Source: Holophagales bacterium (GTDB lineage: Bacteria; Acidobacteriota; Thermoanaerobaculia; Multivoradales; Multivoraceae). Taken from it: 46,349 nt of DNA. The position numbers were made by a program, and so were the translations under genes. How positions within the stretch are numbered: position 1 is the stretch's first letter; the number at the start of each line of letters is the position of its first letter. The notes beneath the pieces are model-generated. The model ran no database searches. It was not told where the DNA came from and saw nothing but the letters and a program-made list of their open reading frames with translations. Where the stretch lies: contig VXSP01000024.1 of NCBI GenBank assembly GCA_009837885.1, forward strand, positions 1 to 46,349, given 5' to 3'. Below are positions 27,499 through 38,528 of this stretch, in pieces.

Positions 27499-27934
27499 GC
27501 ACTACCTCGATGGCGACTTCGGCAATGACTTCCGTGTGGAGGTCGACCCGCACGAGGTGCTCGCCCACCGCCTTGATGCCGCCGGTGAGATCGATCATGC
27601 GGCGGTCCACCTGCACGCCTGCGGCGGCGATCGCCTCGGTGACCTCCGTGGGGGTCACGGAGCCGTACAGGGTCCCGGTCTCGCTGGCCCGCTTGGCGAT
27701 CGTCAGCTTGACCGCCGCGAGCTCCGCCGCGACCTCGGCGGCGGCCGAGCGCTCAGCCTCGTGACGCGCGTCGAACTTCTTTCGCTGCGATTCGAACCAG
27801 AGCCGGTTCGACTCGGTGGAGGGCGCCGCCAGCTCCCTCGGATAGAGGTAGTTGCGGGCGTACCCAGGCTTCACGTCGACGACCTGGCCGCGGGTGCCCA
27901 GCCCTCTCATGTCCTGTAGCAGGATGACTTCCAT
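27488..27934 (-). CDS. rplI: 50S ribosomal protein L9
   Basis: A 148-residue large-subunit protein with the standard two-domain form. The N-terminal rRNA-binding domain is MEVILLQDMRGLGTRGQVVD followed by VKPGYARNYLYPRELA, then the long connecting helix (EAERSAAAEVAAELAAVKL). The C-terminal domain contains TGTLYGSVTPTEVTEAI. GAGG lies a few bases upstream of the ATG. It is last of the ribosomal trio rpsF-rpsR-rplI, 43 bp after rpsR. Confidence 0.98.
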   Translation of the reverse strand: MEVILLQDMRGLGTRGQVVDVKPGYARNYLYPRELAAPSTESNRLWFESQRKKFDARHEAERSAAAEVAAELAAVKLTIAKRASETGTLYGSVTPTEVTEAIAAAGVQVDRRMIDLTGGIKAVGEHLVRVDLHTEVIAEVAIEVVPET

Positions 27935-27977
27935 TGCCTCGTTTCCTCGCCGCCTCGGTCGCCGCCGACGCCAGCGG

Positions 27978-28208
27978 TCAGTCCGTCGTGTAGGGAATCA
28001 GGGCCAGGAAACGGGCCCGTCGCAGCGCCCGCGCGAGCATGCGCTGGTGCCGCGCGGAGTTGCCCGAGATCCTTCGCGGCAGGATCTTGGCCCGTTCCGG
28101 CACGAAGGAGCGCAGCGTGGCGACATCCTTGTAGTCGATGTACTCGATCCCGTCGGCGGTGAACTTGCACACTTTGCGCCGGCGGAAGAAGGTTCTGCGT
28201 TTCGGCAT
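27978..28208 (-). CDS. rpsR: 30S ribosomal protein S18
   Basis: A 76-residue small-subunit protein that pairs with S6. The conserved core is present: [39 protein letters not shown] and [20 protein letters not shown]. The basic N-terminus has a single Cys (RRRKVCKF). It begins two nt after the rpsF stop, in the usual rpsF-rpsR order, consistent with coupled translation. Confidence 0.98.
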   Translation of the reverse strand: MPKRRTFFRRRKVCKFTADGIEYIDYKDVATLRSFVPERAKILPRRISGNSARHQRMLARALRRARFLALIPYTTD

Positions 28209-28210
28209 CT

Positions 28211-28597
28211 CTAGACGCCTCCTGCCGCCTGGCTCGGAGCGGCGGCCATGGTCGTCTGCTGGACCGGCTCCTTGCCCTTGCTGGCGGCTCGCTTCAGGTC
28301 CAGATCGGTCCGCACCACCAGGTGGCGCAGGATCTTCTCGTTCTGGAGCATCCGCTGTCCGATCTCGGCGAGGCCGTTGTCGCCTCCGTCGGACTCCAGA
28401 TAGTAGATGTGGTAGCGGCCTTCGGTGAACTTCCTGATCGGGTAGGCGAGCCGCCTCTTGCCCCAGGATTCCTCCTGGGTGATCCGCAGCTTGCCGTCCG
28501 CCACCAGCAGCTTGCCGAAGGCATCGCTCAACTCCACGGCCTCCTCATCCGAGAGGCGCGGATCGGCGATGAAGACGAGTTCGTATGTCCGTGTCAA
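28211..28597 (-). CDS. rpsF: 30S ribosomal protein S6
   Basis: A 128-residue protein with the S6 fold: [20 protein letters not shown] at the start, [20 protein letters not shown] near residue 45, and [15 protein letters not shown] near residue 85, then an Ala/Gln-rich tail. The start is TTG at 28597, preceded by GAGG at 8 nt spacing. An ATG between them opens only ATG-AAC-AGT-TGA, out of frame. First gene of the rpsF-rpsR-rplI set; hppA lies upstream with 84 bp between. Confidence 0.96.
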   Translation of the reverse strand: MTRTYELVFIADPRLSDEEAVELSDAFGKLLVADGKLRITQEESWGKRRLAYPIRKFTEGRYHIYYLESDGGDNGLAEIGQRMLQNEKILRHLVVRTDLDLKRAASKGKEPVQQTTMAAAPSQAAGGV

Positions 28598-28605
28598 CTG
28601 TTCAT

Positions 28606-28635
28606 CCTCTTGATCTTCACCGGTCTGAGGACCGG
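28606..28635 (-). promoter_or_regulatory. Hairpin and ribosome-binding site in the rpsF leader
   Basis: On the minus strand CCGGTC-CTCA-GACCGG (28635-28620) forms a perfect 6-bp stem with a 4-nt loop. The GAGG ribosome-binding sequence for rpsF (28609-28606) follows about 10 nt later. It could be a regulatory leader element, since S6:S18 binds its own mRNA leader in many bacteria, but I cannot confirm the conserved CCG feature of that motif. It lacks a T-tract, so it is not an obvious hppA terminator. Confidence 0.35.
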
Positions 28636-28681
28636 ACCGAATCGGCGGCGGAATCTATCACGCTCAGCTGCCGGCCTCCCG

Positions 28682-30754
<2,073 letters not shown>

Positions 30755-30767
30755 TATCCGTTTCCTC

Positions 30768-31358
30768 TCATCCGTTGTACTCGTTCATCGTGACGTCGAC
30801 GCCGTGGTCGACCCAACTCAGGGCGCAGTCGGCGGCCCGGCGCACCATGCGCTCCGCCGTTCCCATCTCGTCCGCCGAAAAGGGCGCGAGAACGAAATCC
30901 GGCAGGTCTTCCCCGCGCCTGGCCTCGGCTGCCGCCGCTTCGTCCGGCGCGATGCCCAGCCGCAGCCGCGGCACCGCCGTGGTGCGCAGGTTCTCGATAA
31001 CCGACTCCATGCCGCGATGCCCGCCGGGACTCCCCTTGCCACGAAGCCGGAGCCGCCCCAGGGGCAGATGGACTTCGTCGTAGACGACCAGGATGTTTCC
31101 GGGAGCATAGCCATTCCGTTCAGAGAGACACCGGGCGCTGTAGCCGCTGCGGTTCATGTAGGTCTGCGGCATCGCCAGATCGACGCGGTCGTTCGAGGCC
31201 CAGAGCGCTCCGCATACGTCCAGGCCAGGTTGGACACCCAGACGCTGCGCCAGTTCGTCCACGACGCGGAAGCCGAGGTTGTGACGCGTATCGGCGTAGC
31301 GCCCGCCCGGATTTCCCAGACCGAGAACCAGACGCGCTTCCTCCCTATGTGTCTCCAT
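30768..31358 (-). CDS. pth: Peptidyl-tRNA hydrolase
   Basis: A 196-residue esterase that rescues tRNA from dropped-off peptidyl-tRNA. Motifs are [20 protein letters not shown] (catalytic His26), [34 protein letters not shown] and [15 protein letters not shown]. Length is typical. The start lies within the last 14 bp of rplY, so the pair is coupled. rplY-pth adjacency is common in bacteria. Confidence 0.97.
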   Translation of the reverse strand: METHREEARLVLGLGNPGGRYADTRHNLGFRVVDELAQRLGVQPGLDVCGALWASNDRVDLAMPQTYMNRSGYSARCLSERNGYAPGNILVVYDEVHLPLGRLRLRGKGSPGGHRGMESVIENLRTTAVPRLRLGIAPDEAAAAEARRGEDLPDFVLAPFSADEMGTAERMVRRAADCALSWVDHGVDVTMNEYNG

Positions 31359-32013
31359 CCTCCGACTCGTCTTCCTCGCCGACCCGTTCGGGCTCGTCGG
31401 TGAGGGCCTCGAGCAGTTCGCCCTCTTCCGGCTCTTCCTCCTCCTCTTCGACCACGCGCGCCGCGGCGACCGACACGATCACCTTGGTTTCGTCGTCGTT
31501 CAGGGTCACGGCGTCCGGCAGGACCAGTTCCCCGGCCTCCACGTGCTGGCCGATATGCAGGGACGAAACATCCAGCTCGATGGAGACCGGAATGTCGCCG
31601 GGCAAACAGATGACAGCCACTTCCCGGGTGATGAACTCGAGCAAACCGCCCTCGTTCCGCACGCCCTCGGGAATCCCGACGACCTCGATCGGTACCGAGA
31701 CCTGAACTTCCTGGTCCATCTTCACGCGCTGGAAGTCGATGTGAACCAGCGCGCCCGTCAACGGGTTCCACTGCAGGTCGCGAATCATCGTGTGACGCGT
31801 CTGCTCGGTGCCCTCGAGCTGGAGCAGAAAGACGGCATTCTCGCCGCCCTCCCGGATCAGGCTCAGCACAAGCTTGCCGTCGACGCGGATGGCGGCGGAA
31901 TCGGCGCTGCCGCCATAGATCACGGCGGGAATCTCGCCGCCCGCGCGCAGGCGGCGGTTGGCGTTCTTGCCGGTCTGCTCGCGCAGCCGGACAGTTACGG
32001 TGGGTTCGCTCAC
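31345..32013 (-). CDS. rplY: 50S ribosomal protein L25 (general stress protein Ctc/TL5 form)
   Basis: A 222-residue two-domain L25 that binds 5S rRNA. The N-terminal L25 domain has LREQTGKNANRRLRAGGEIP followed by AVIYGG, and LQWNPLTGALVHIDFQRV. The C-terminal TL5 domain has VPIEVVGIPEGVRNEGGLLE and DVSSLHIGQHVEAGEL. The tail is strongly acidic (EEEEEEPEEGELLE). GTG start with GAGGAG at 6 nt spacing. It follows prs with 26 bp between. Confidence 0.96.
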   Translation of the reverse strand: MSEPTVTVRLREQTGKNANRRLRAGGEIPAVIYGGSADSAAIRVDGKLVLSLIREGGENAVFLLQLEGTEQTRHTMIRDLQWNPLTGALVHIDFQRVKMDQEVQVSVPIEVVGIPEGVRNEGGLLEFITREVAVICLPGDIPVSIELDVSSLHIGQHVEAGELVLPDAVTLNDDETKVIVSVAAARVVEEEEEEPEEGELLEALTDEPERVGEEDESEDGDT

Positions 32014-32039
32014 TTCGAACTCCTCAGGCGACGGACGGC

Positions 32040-32981
<942 letters not shown>

Positions 32982-33122
32982 GGCGCGCTCGACGTTGTTG
33001 GGATGGAGGGTCACTTCAGCGGACGCCGACGCGAGCCGGGACCATCCGCGTGCACGGAGACTCTCGACACGGGCGACCTCGGAATCAGTTCGTATGGAGG
33101 GGAATTGGCTGCTTCGCACCCG

Positions 33123-33197
33123 TGGTTGGGGCGGGAGGATTCGAACCCCCGAATGCGAGATCCAAAGTCTCGTGCCTTACCACTTGGCGACGCCCCA
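33123..33197 (-). tRNA. tRNA-Gln (anticodon TTG)
   Basis: On the minus strand TGGGGCG (33197-33191) pairs with CGCCCCA (33133-33127), giving the U1-A72 end typical of tRNA-Gln. The discriminator is A and CCA is encoded (33125-33123). The anticodon stem CGAGA/TCTCG encloses CTTTGGA, giving anticodon TTG. The T-arm contains GGTTCGAATCC. Its place between ispE and prs is the same as in Pseudomonas. Confidence 0.96.
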
Positions 33198-33210
33198 GAC
33201 GGGACGGCAC

Positions 33211-33216
33211 ATTCTA
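33211..33216 (-). promoter_or_regulatory. Candidate -10 element for tRNA-Gln/prs
   Basis: TAGAAT on the minus strand (33216-33211, five of six consensus) lies 13 nt before the tRNA 5' end, and its TAG doubles as the ispE stop codon. The matching -35 (around CTTCAT) is poor. It could drive the tRNA and perhaps prs; read-through from ispE is the alternative. Confidence 0.35.
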
Positions 33217-34122
33217 CAGAAAGTGGCGGGCACATGAAGACCCCGTAGCTTCCCGAGGCAGCATCCGCGTCCGGAACACGCGCGCGCCCTTTCCCGCCAG
33301 CCCGGTCCGGACGTCGGGTAGCTCACCGATCGCGAACACCGCGCCGCCGCTGCCGGAAACCTGCGGGCCGCCGCTACCCTCCCGCCCGGCTTTCCTGAGC
33401 GCCAGAAGGAGGCTGTTCACCTCGGGATGGAGCCCGCGCACCACCGGTTCCAGATCGTTGCCCATTACCCAGGCCGCGGCATCGCCACGGCGCGAGAGCG
33501 CAGGCAGACTGGCGGACCTTCCCCAATCTGCCCTGCTCCCTGCTTCCATCGCACTGTTCCAGCCCCGGTAGACCTCGGCCGTCGACACCTCGACCGCGGG
33601 CACGACGACCAGCATCGGCGCCGGGGGAATGTCGTCAAGCGGCTCGACCTGCTCGCCACGGCCGGTGGCGAAGGCCGTTCCCCCCACCAGGAAGAACGGG
33701 ACGTCCGAGCCGACCGCCGTTCCGACCGCGTGTAGCTGTCGGGCATCGAGAGGCTGCCCCCAGAGCGACTGGAGGCCGCGCAGAGCCGCCCCGGCATCGC
33801 TGCTGCCCCCGCCCAGCCCGCTGCCCGCGGGAATCCGCTTCTCGAGTCGAAACCGGACGCCGCGGGCGGGTTCGCCGAGCGCCGCGAAGAAGGCCCGTGC
33901 CGCCTTGAGCACGAGGTTCGAGTCGTCGGCCGGCGCGCCGCCGGCCGGAACATCGATCCGCAGGGAACTCTCCGGGTCGCCCCGCTGAATCGCCAGGCGG
34001 TCGCAGATGTCTATCGTCTGCAGGACGGTCGACACCTCGTGGAAACCGTCAGGGCGCGGGCCGTGAACCCGGAGACTCAGGTTCACCTTGGCCGGGCACG
34101 AAAGGCTGACCTCCCTGGGCAT
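33214..34122 (-). CDS. ispE: 4-diphosphocytidyl-2-C-methyl-D-erythritol kinase
   Basis: A 302-residue GHMP kinase of the MEP isoprenoid pathway. Motifs are CPAKVNLSLRVHGPRPDGFH (Lys12 in the active site), the ATP loop RIPAGSGLGGGSSDAGAAL (residues about 97-115), VGSDVPFFLVGGTAFATGRG and GSGGAVFAIGE near the C-terminus. ATG 34122 begins the conserved N-terminus and shares one base with the upstream lipoprotein stop (TGATG). No other MEP-pathway gene is in the window. The last codons carry the tRNA-Gln -10 candidate. Confidence 0.94.
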   Translation of the reverse strand: MPREVSLSCPAKVNLSLRVHGPRPDGFHEVSTVLQTIDICDRLAIQRGDPESSLRIDVPAGGAPADDSNLVLKAARAFFAALGEPARGVRFRLEKRIPAGSGLGGGSSDAGAALRGLQSLWGQPLDARQLHAVGTAVGSDVPFFLVGGTAFATGRGEQVEPLDDIPPAPMLVVVPAVEVSTAEVYRGWNSAMEAGSRADWGRSASLPALSRRGDAAAWVMGNDLEPVVRGLHPEVNSLLLALRKAGREGSGGPQVSGSGGAVFAIGELPDVRTGLAGKGARVFRTRMLPREATGSSCARHFL

Positions 34123-34895
34123 CAGGCGTCCGCGCCGCAGACACCCGGCCGGTAGCCGGACGGGACCGCGGGGGCCGGAAGCGGCGCGGCGAGTTCCGTC
34201 GCTGGTTTCGGCTGGGTCCAGCGGAGCTCGAGGCCCGTGTCGGACTCCACCAGGCGCGCCATTCCCTCCACGTCCGCGCGCCAGGTAGCCCTGGCGCGGT
34301 CGCCGCTCCATAGCGTCCAGCGATTCGGGGCCCAGCGGTTCGGGCCTGCCACAGACGTCTCGGTCGTCCAGCGCCGGCCGCGGCGGTCCTCGAAGTCGAG
34401 CTCGACGCCGCGGTCCGGCCTTCCGGAGACGGCGGTCTCCTCCCACACGCCGGTGTCGGCAGGTGGCGCCGGGAGCCGACGCATCAACAGGGCCGCGACG
34501 GCGCTGGCCGGCACCGGACCCAGCGACAGGGCCGGAATCTCGAGGTCGCCCGCGTACCGGCAGAAGGTGCGCTCACGCACCCACAGCACCATGGCGTTTC
34601 CTTCCAGCACGTTGAGGTCCCACCATCGTCGCCCCAGGCGATCGGATGCCGAGACGTGGAAGCTGTCCGGATCCTCGAAGCGCAACACGAGACGGAGCGT
34701 GCCGCTCCCCTCCGGTCCCTCGTAGCGCATGCGGACGATGCGCTGCGTCCGCCACTCGGCCTCGGGAATCTCCCATGGCGCCGCTTCCCGTGCCGGGCCG
34801 CCGGCGCGAAACGCCGGTTCGCGGTCAGGCCCGGTGCTGACACAGCCGCTGAGCCATGCCAGGCTGAGCAGAAGCAGTGGGAACGACCGCCTCAT
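34122..34895 (-). CDS. LolB-like outer-membrane lipoprotein
   Basis: A 257-residue predicted lipoprotein: MRRSFPLLLLSLAWLSGC gives a signal peptide with lipobox LSGC. The mature part has beta-rich sequence (RIVRMRYEGPEGSGTLRLVL, FEDPDSFHVSASDRLG) as in LolA/LolB-type half-barrels. I do not see enough to call LolB by sequence alone. Its position immediately before ispE, as in the lolB-ispE-prs cluster of Proteobacteria, strengthens the guess that it receives and inserts lipoproteins at the outer membrane. ATG 34895 is preferred over 34934 because it starts at the signal peptide and clears the upstream TPR gene. Confidence 0.65.
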   Translation of the reverse strand: MRRSFPLLLLSLAWLSGCVSTGPDREPAFRAGGPAREAAPWEIPEAEWRTQRIVRMRYEGPEGSGTLRLVLRFEDPDSFHVSASDRLGRRWWDLNVLEGNAMVLWVRERTFCRYAGDLEIPALSLGPVPASAVAALLMRRLPAPPADTGVWEETAVSGRPDRGVELDFEDRRGRRWTTETSVAGPNRWAPNRWTLWSGDRARATWRADVEGMARLVESDTGLELRWTQPKPATELAAPLPAPAVPSGYRPGVCGADA

Positions 34896-34914
34896 CGCGA
34901 TCGGCCAAGACCGG

Positions 34915-36996
34915 TCAGCGCCGGGCGAGCTCACTCAGCTTGCGGCGCACGGATTCGACGTTCTCCTCGTCGTTGATCGCCAGCGCCTGTTCGTAGGCCT
35001 CCCTGGCTCGTTGCGGATCGCCAAGTGCGACGTAGACGTCACCGAGATGCTCGAGGATCGTGGAGTCCCGGGGCACGAGCTGGTTCGCCCGTTCGAGGTG
35101 GCGCCGGGCCTGCTCGAACTCGCCGAGCCGGAACAGCGCCCAACCCAGGGAGTCCACGAAGGCGCCGTTGTTCGGGTCGAGATCGACCGCGCGGCGAATG
35201 AGCTCCAGTGCCTGCTCCAGGTTCTCCCCGTTGTCGGCCCACATGTACCCGAGGTAGTTCATCGCGTGGCTGTTCTCGGGCTGGAGCGCAAGCACCGCCT
35301 GGAACTGATCCGCCGCTTCGTCGTACCGCCGGCTGCGTTCGTAGGCCTCTCCGAGCTGGAACCGCAGCGCCGCCCGCAGGGTGTTCTTCTCCACGTCGAG
35401 TCCCGTCTCGGCGCCGGCGTCGATACGCGCCAGCGCCCGCAGGAGGAAGGAAATGGACTCACTGAAGCGTCCCTGTTCGCGGCAGGACTCGGCGACCAGC
35501 ATGAGGCGCCGGACCTCTCCGTTCGCGACCAGATCCTCGTAGATCCGCAACGCGAGCCTGTCCGCTCCCAGGTCGAAGTAGAGCCGCGCCTTCTTGACCA
35601 GCGCCGGCAACGCCGGCTCGCCGTCGTCGTTCTCCCTGAGCAACCGGTCGTTGGCGACGACGTCCCGCCGCAGCAGCGCCATGGCCCTTCGCTTCCGGCC
35701 GGCTTCGGCCAGCAGCTCGGCCTGGCTCAGCACGAGTTCGGCGGACTCCCCGGCTCGCTTCTCCTCGGCTGCCAGCACCTCCAGCGCCCTGTCCACCTCT
35801 CCCAACTGGCGCAAGGCCTCGACCAGCAGGCTGAGGCCGAGATCGCTCGACTGCGCACCCTCAGCCGTACTTCGGTCGGCGCGATCAACCAGCGTCTGGC
35901 CGATGTCCCTGATCCGGCCCCACTCACCCTCACGCATCAGCAGGGGCACCAGTTCCCGTACGATCCGGGGATCGTCCCGTGACTCCCGCCTGAGGTCCTC
36001 GAACAGTTCGATCGCTTCCGGCGTCTGATCCGACTCGGCCAGTATCCTCGCCTCCAGGAGGCGGGCGCTGGGGTTCGCGCGGGCCGCGCGAGGCAGCGCG
36101 CGCAAGCGGTCCAGCGCCTCCGCGAGATCTCCCGCCCGCTGCTGCGGAGTCCGCCCCCGGGCAACACCGCGACGGAAGTACTCCTCCGCCAGGGCGCCGC
36201 GCACCGGGATGCTCTCCGGCTGCTCGGCGACGGCGCCCTCGAGCAACTCGATGGCTTCCGTGTGGTTCCCCCGCTGGCTCTCGCGGTGAGCCAGTTCCAT
36301 CCTGGCTTCGAGCGAGATGCCGTCGAGCCGGAGCATCTCGTTCCGCACTTCCTCGGCCCGGTCTTCCCGACCCGCACGCCGGAAGGCATCGACCAGCAAG
36401 CCCTGGAGCTGCCGGTGGCCGTTGTGGTAGCTGACGAGTTCCTCGAGCACCGAGGCGGCCTCCTCGTACTCCTCCAGCCTCTCCCGGATCCGATAGAGCA
36501 GCATCATGCCCTCGATATCGCTCGGCGCGAGGCGGCGGAGGCGCTCCAGCGCCTCGAGCGCCTGATCGAGCACCTCGCCGAGCTGGCCGTCACTACCTCC
36601 GGGCAGGCTGACGAGAACCCTCGCGTGGGCCCGGAGCACGTCCACGTCGTCCGGCGCGAGACGGTAGGCGACGGCCGTGTGTTCCGCCGCCTCGTCGAAG
36701 CGGCGCAGCTTCTCGGTCAGGAACTCCGCCAGACCGATCCGCAGGAAGGGAGCGTCCGGATCCGCGGCGACGGCCCGTTCGAAAAGACCGAGGGCCTCCT
36801 CCACGCGGTCCGGTTCAGCAGCCATGAGCCGCGCCGCGGTGAAGAGGAACGGTCCGCTCCCGGCGGGCGCCGCGGCGGCTTCCTGCGCCCGAGCCGGCTG
36901 CGCTCCGAGGCAGAGCAGGGTCACCGCGGCTACCGGCACGGCGCCGTGCAAAGCGCGGCCGGAAAGGGACCGGAAACCTGCCTTCTCGTGGTCCAT
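34915..36996 (-). CDS. Exported tetratricopeptide-repeat protein
   Basis: A 693-residue TPR protein. The N-terminus has a cleavable signal peptide (hydrophobic stretch ending in ARA, then QEAAAAPA). The rest is degenerate TPR repeats, for example EALGLFERAVAADPDAPFLR near residue 65 and, best preserved, residues about 545-675 (DEAADQFQAVLALQPENSHA, QALELIRRAVDLDPNNGAFV, REAYEQALAINDEENV). TPR arrays scaffold protein complexes. The partner is not evident. ATG 36996 puts the signal peptide at the start. It is head of the minus-strand run and 19 bp before the LolB-like gene. Confidence 0.88.
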   Translation of the reverse strand: MDHEKAGFRSLSGRALHGAVPVAAVTLLCLGAQPARAQEAAAAPAGSGPFLFTAARLMAAEPDRVEEALGLFERAVAADPDAPFLRIGLAEFLTEKLRRFDEAAEHTAVAYRLAPDDVDVLRAHARVLVSLPGGSDGQLGEVLDQALEALERLRRLAPSDIEGMMLLYRIRERLEEYEEAASVLEELVSYHNGHRQLQGLLVDAFRRAGREDRAEEVRNEMLRLDGISLEARMELAHRESQRGNHTEAIELLEGAVAEQPESIPVRGALAEEYFRRGVARGRTPQQRAGDLAEALDRLRALPRAARANPSARLLEARILAESDQTPEAIELFEDLRRESRDDPRIVRELVPLLMREGEWGRIRDIGQTLVDRADRSTAEGAQSSDLGLSLLVEALRQLGEVDRALEVLAAEEKRAGESAELVLSQAELLAEAGRKRRAMALLRRDVVANDRLLRENDDGEPALPALVKKARLYFDLGADRLALRIYEDLVANGEVRRLMLVAESCREQGRFSESISFLLRALARIDAGAETGLDVEKNTLRAALRFQLGEAYERSRRYDEAADQFQAVLALQPENSHAMNYLGYMWADNGENLEQALELIRRAVDLDPNNGAFVDSLGWALFRLGEFEQARRHLERANQLVPRDSTILEHLGDVYVALGDPQRAREAYEQALAINDEENVESVRRKLSELARR

Positions 36997-37048
36997 GGAA
37001 CGGTCAAGGGTAGCACTCTCGCCGAGGCCACTTCGGCCGCCGGGACTC

Positions 37049-37077
37049 TTTACCGGGACCGCCGCCCGGGTTAGAAT
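37049..37077 (+). promoter_or_regulatory. Candidate sigma-70 promoter for the HU/IHF gene
   Basis: TTTACC (37049-37054, four of six) and TAGAAT (37072-37077, five of six) are separated by exactly 17 bp. The -10 is 63 bp before the ATG at 37141, so the leader would be about 55 nt. It lies in the 144-bp divergent region between the TPR gene and the HU gene, the rest of which shows nothing else I can name. Confidence 0.5.
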
Positions 37078-37140
37078 CGACGGTCCACGTCGGCTCGTCA
37101 CCCTTCATGGCGGCCGACGGATTCAGGGAGGAGGCGCGAG

Positions 37141-37407
37141 ATGATCAAGGCGGACATCGTCAACCGGGTCGCGGAGAACTCCGACCTTCCCCGGGTCAAG
37201 GCGGCACGCGCCGTCGACACGATCCTCGGCGCGATGAAGGACGCACTCGGCGACGGCAAGCGGATCGAGCTGCGCGGTTTCGGCGTCTTTCAGGTGCGCG
37301 ATCGCAAGCGCGGCGTGGGCCGCAATCCCAAGACCGGGGTCGAGGTGACGATCTCCCCCGGAAAGACGGTTCGCTTCAAGCCCGGCAAGGAACTCAAGAA
37401 CCTCTAG
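37141..37407 (+). CDS. HU/IHF-family DNA-binding protein
   Basis: An 88-residue nucleoid protein. The N-terminal helices are MIKADIVNRVAENSDLPRVK. The DNA-binding beta arm carries ELRGFGVFQVRDRKRGVGRN followed by PKTG, with the intercalating Pro63. The C-terminus is VRFKPGKELKNL. The E-L-R-G-F-G form and the extended arm fit both HU and IHF-type members; I cannot separate them without a tree. A strong GGAGG ribosome-binding site lies seven nt before the ATG. Single gene, with dtd convergent 65 bp downstream. Confidence 0.94.
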   Translation: MIKADIVNRVAENSDLPRVKAARAVDTILGAMKDALGDGKRIELRGFGVFQVRDRKRGVGRNPKTGVEVTISPGKTVRFKPGKELKNL

Positions 37408-37436
37408 GAGCCTGCGCGGCGGGAACTGGGTAGGCG

Positions 37437-37450
37437 GGCGCGAAAGCGCC
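37437..37450. terminator. Weak hairpin between the HU gene and dtd
   Basis: GGCGC-GAAA-GCGCC forms a 5-bp GC stem with a stable GAAA tetraloop in the 65-bp gap between two convergent genes. It has no T-tract in either direction, so it is at most a weak or Rho-assisted stop signal. Confidence 0.3.
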
Positions 37451-37472
37451 GGCTTCTGGACCTCTGCCCCAC

Positions 37473-37910
37473 CTAGAAGTCCAGCACGAAGGTGACCGGT
37501 CCATCGTTTACCAGGTCGACACGCATCCGCGCTCCGAAACGCCCGCACTCCACCTGCACGCCGGCAGCCTCCAGCCGGCGGCGGAGTTCCTCAAGCAAGG
37601 GCTCGGCCACCTCCGGCGGCGCGGCCCGGTCGAACGACGGCCGCCTCCCCTTGCGCGTCGACGCGGCCAGCGTGAACTGCGATACGAGCAGGACCGACCC
37701 GTCCGACCGGCGCACGTCGAGGTTCATCCGGCCCCGCTCGTCGTCGAAGAATCGGAGCCCGACCAGCCTGGCCGCGGCCGCCTCGACCTGATCCTGACCG
37801 TCGCCGACTTCCACGCCGGCAAGGACCACCATGCCGGCGCCTATCTTCCCCAGCGGCCGGCCGTCGACCGAGACCTCGGCTCCCTCCACCCGCTGCACGA
37901 CCAGCCGCAT
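37473..37910 (-). CDS. dtd: D-aminoacyl-tRNA deacylase
   Basis: A 145-residue proofreading enzyme that removes D-amino acids (and Gly from tRNA-Ala) from tRNA. It shows [20 protein letters not shown] at the start, [11 protein letters not shown] with Thr80, and the C-terminal NDGPVTF (residues 135-141) that holds the Gly-cisPro motif. Length is exactly typical. It is divergent from ssb, with 174 bp between the starts; that gap holds no gene that I can see. Confidence 0.97.
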   Translation of the reverse strand: MRLVVQRVEGAEVSVDGRPLGKIGAGMVVLAGVEVGDGQDQVEAAAARLVGLRFFDDERGRMNLDVRRSDGSVLLVSQFTLAASTRKGRRPSFDRAAPPEVAEPLLEELRRRLEAAGVQVECGRFGARMRVDLVNDGPVTFVLDF

Positions 37911-38084
37911 GCCCGCACGATAGCTCCGAATGGCCCGCGGGGGTTACGATCGACGATCAGGGCCATGGCGTGCCCGGCCCCGTCGCGATGCGGCTTCCGG
38001 GCTTTGCCGCGGCCGGTGAACACGAGTTTCCCTGGCGGTCGGCTTCAGGTCGCCGCCTCCAGTCATTCTGAAAGGAAGAAGTCC

Positions 38085-38528
38085 ATGTTGAACAAGGTGA
38101 TCCTCATCGGGAACCTGGGCCGCGACCCGGAGATCCGCACCACCCAGTCCGGCCAGACGGTCGCGAACTTCAGCGTCGCCACCACGCGTCGCTGGCGCGA
38201 CCGCGACGGCAACCGTCAGGAAGAGACGGAGTGGCACTACATCGTCTGCTGGGGCCGCCAGGCCGAAGTCGCCGGGCAGTACCTGACCAGGGGCCGCCTG
38301 GTCTCGGTCGAGGGGCGGTTGCAGACCCGCTCCTGGGACGACCAGCAGAGCGGCCAGAAGCGCTACCGCACGGAGGTCATCTGCGACAACTTCCAGATGC
38401 TGGGCGGTCGTGCCGACAACCAGGGCCAGCAGGGCTACGGGGGCCAGAGCCGCCGGGAACAGCCCCAGTCGGCGCCGCAGGACCAGGGCTTCGACGCCAG
38501 CGAACAGGACGACGACATTCCGTTCTAG
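38085..38528 (+). CDS. ssb: Single-stranded DNA-binding protein
   Basis: A 147-residue SSB. The OB fold opens [20 protein letters not shown] and continues [20 protein letters not shown] and [20 protein letters not shown] Gln/Gly-rich linker follows, ending in the acidic tip DDDIPF that recruits partner proteins. ATG 38085 has AAGGA nine nt upstream; longer in-frame starts would precede the conserved N-terminus. The stop shares CTAG with the convergent mutS stop. Confidence 0.97.
   Translation: MLNKVILIGNLGRDPEIRTTQSGQTVANFSVATTRRWRDRDGNRQEETEWHYIVCWGRQAEVAGQYLTRGRLVSVEGRLQTRSWDDQQSGQKRYRTEVICDNFQMLGGRADNQGQQGYGGQSRREQPQSAPQDQGFDASEQDDDIPF

Noticed and set aside
28620..28635. Hairpin as an hppA terminator
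   Set aside because: No T-tract follows on the minus strand; a leader element for rpsF is as likely.
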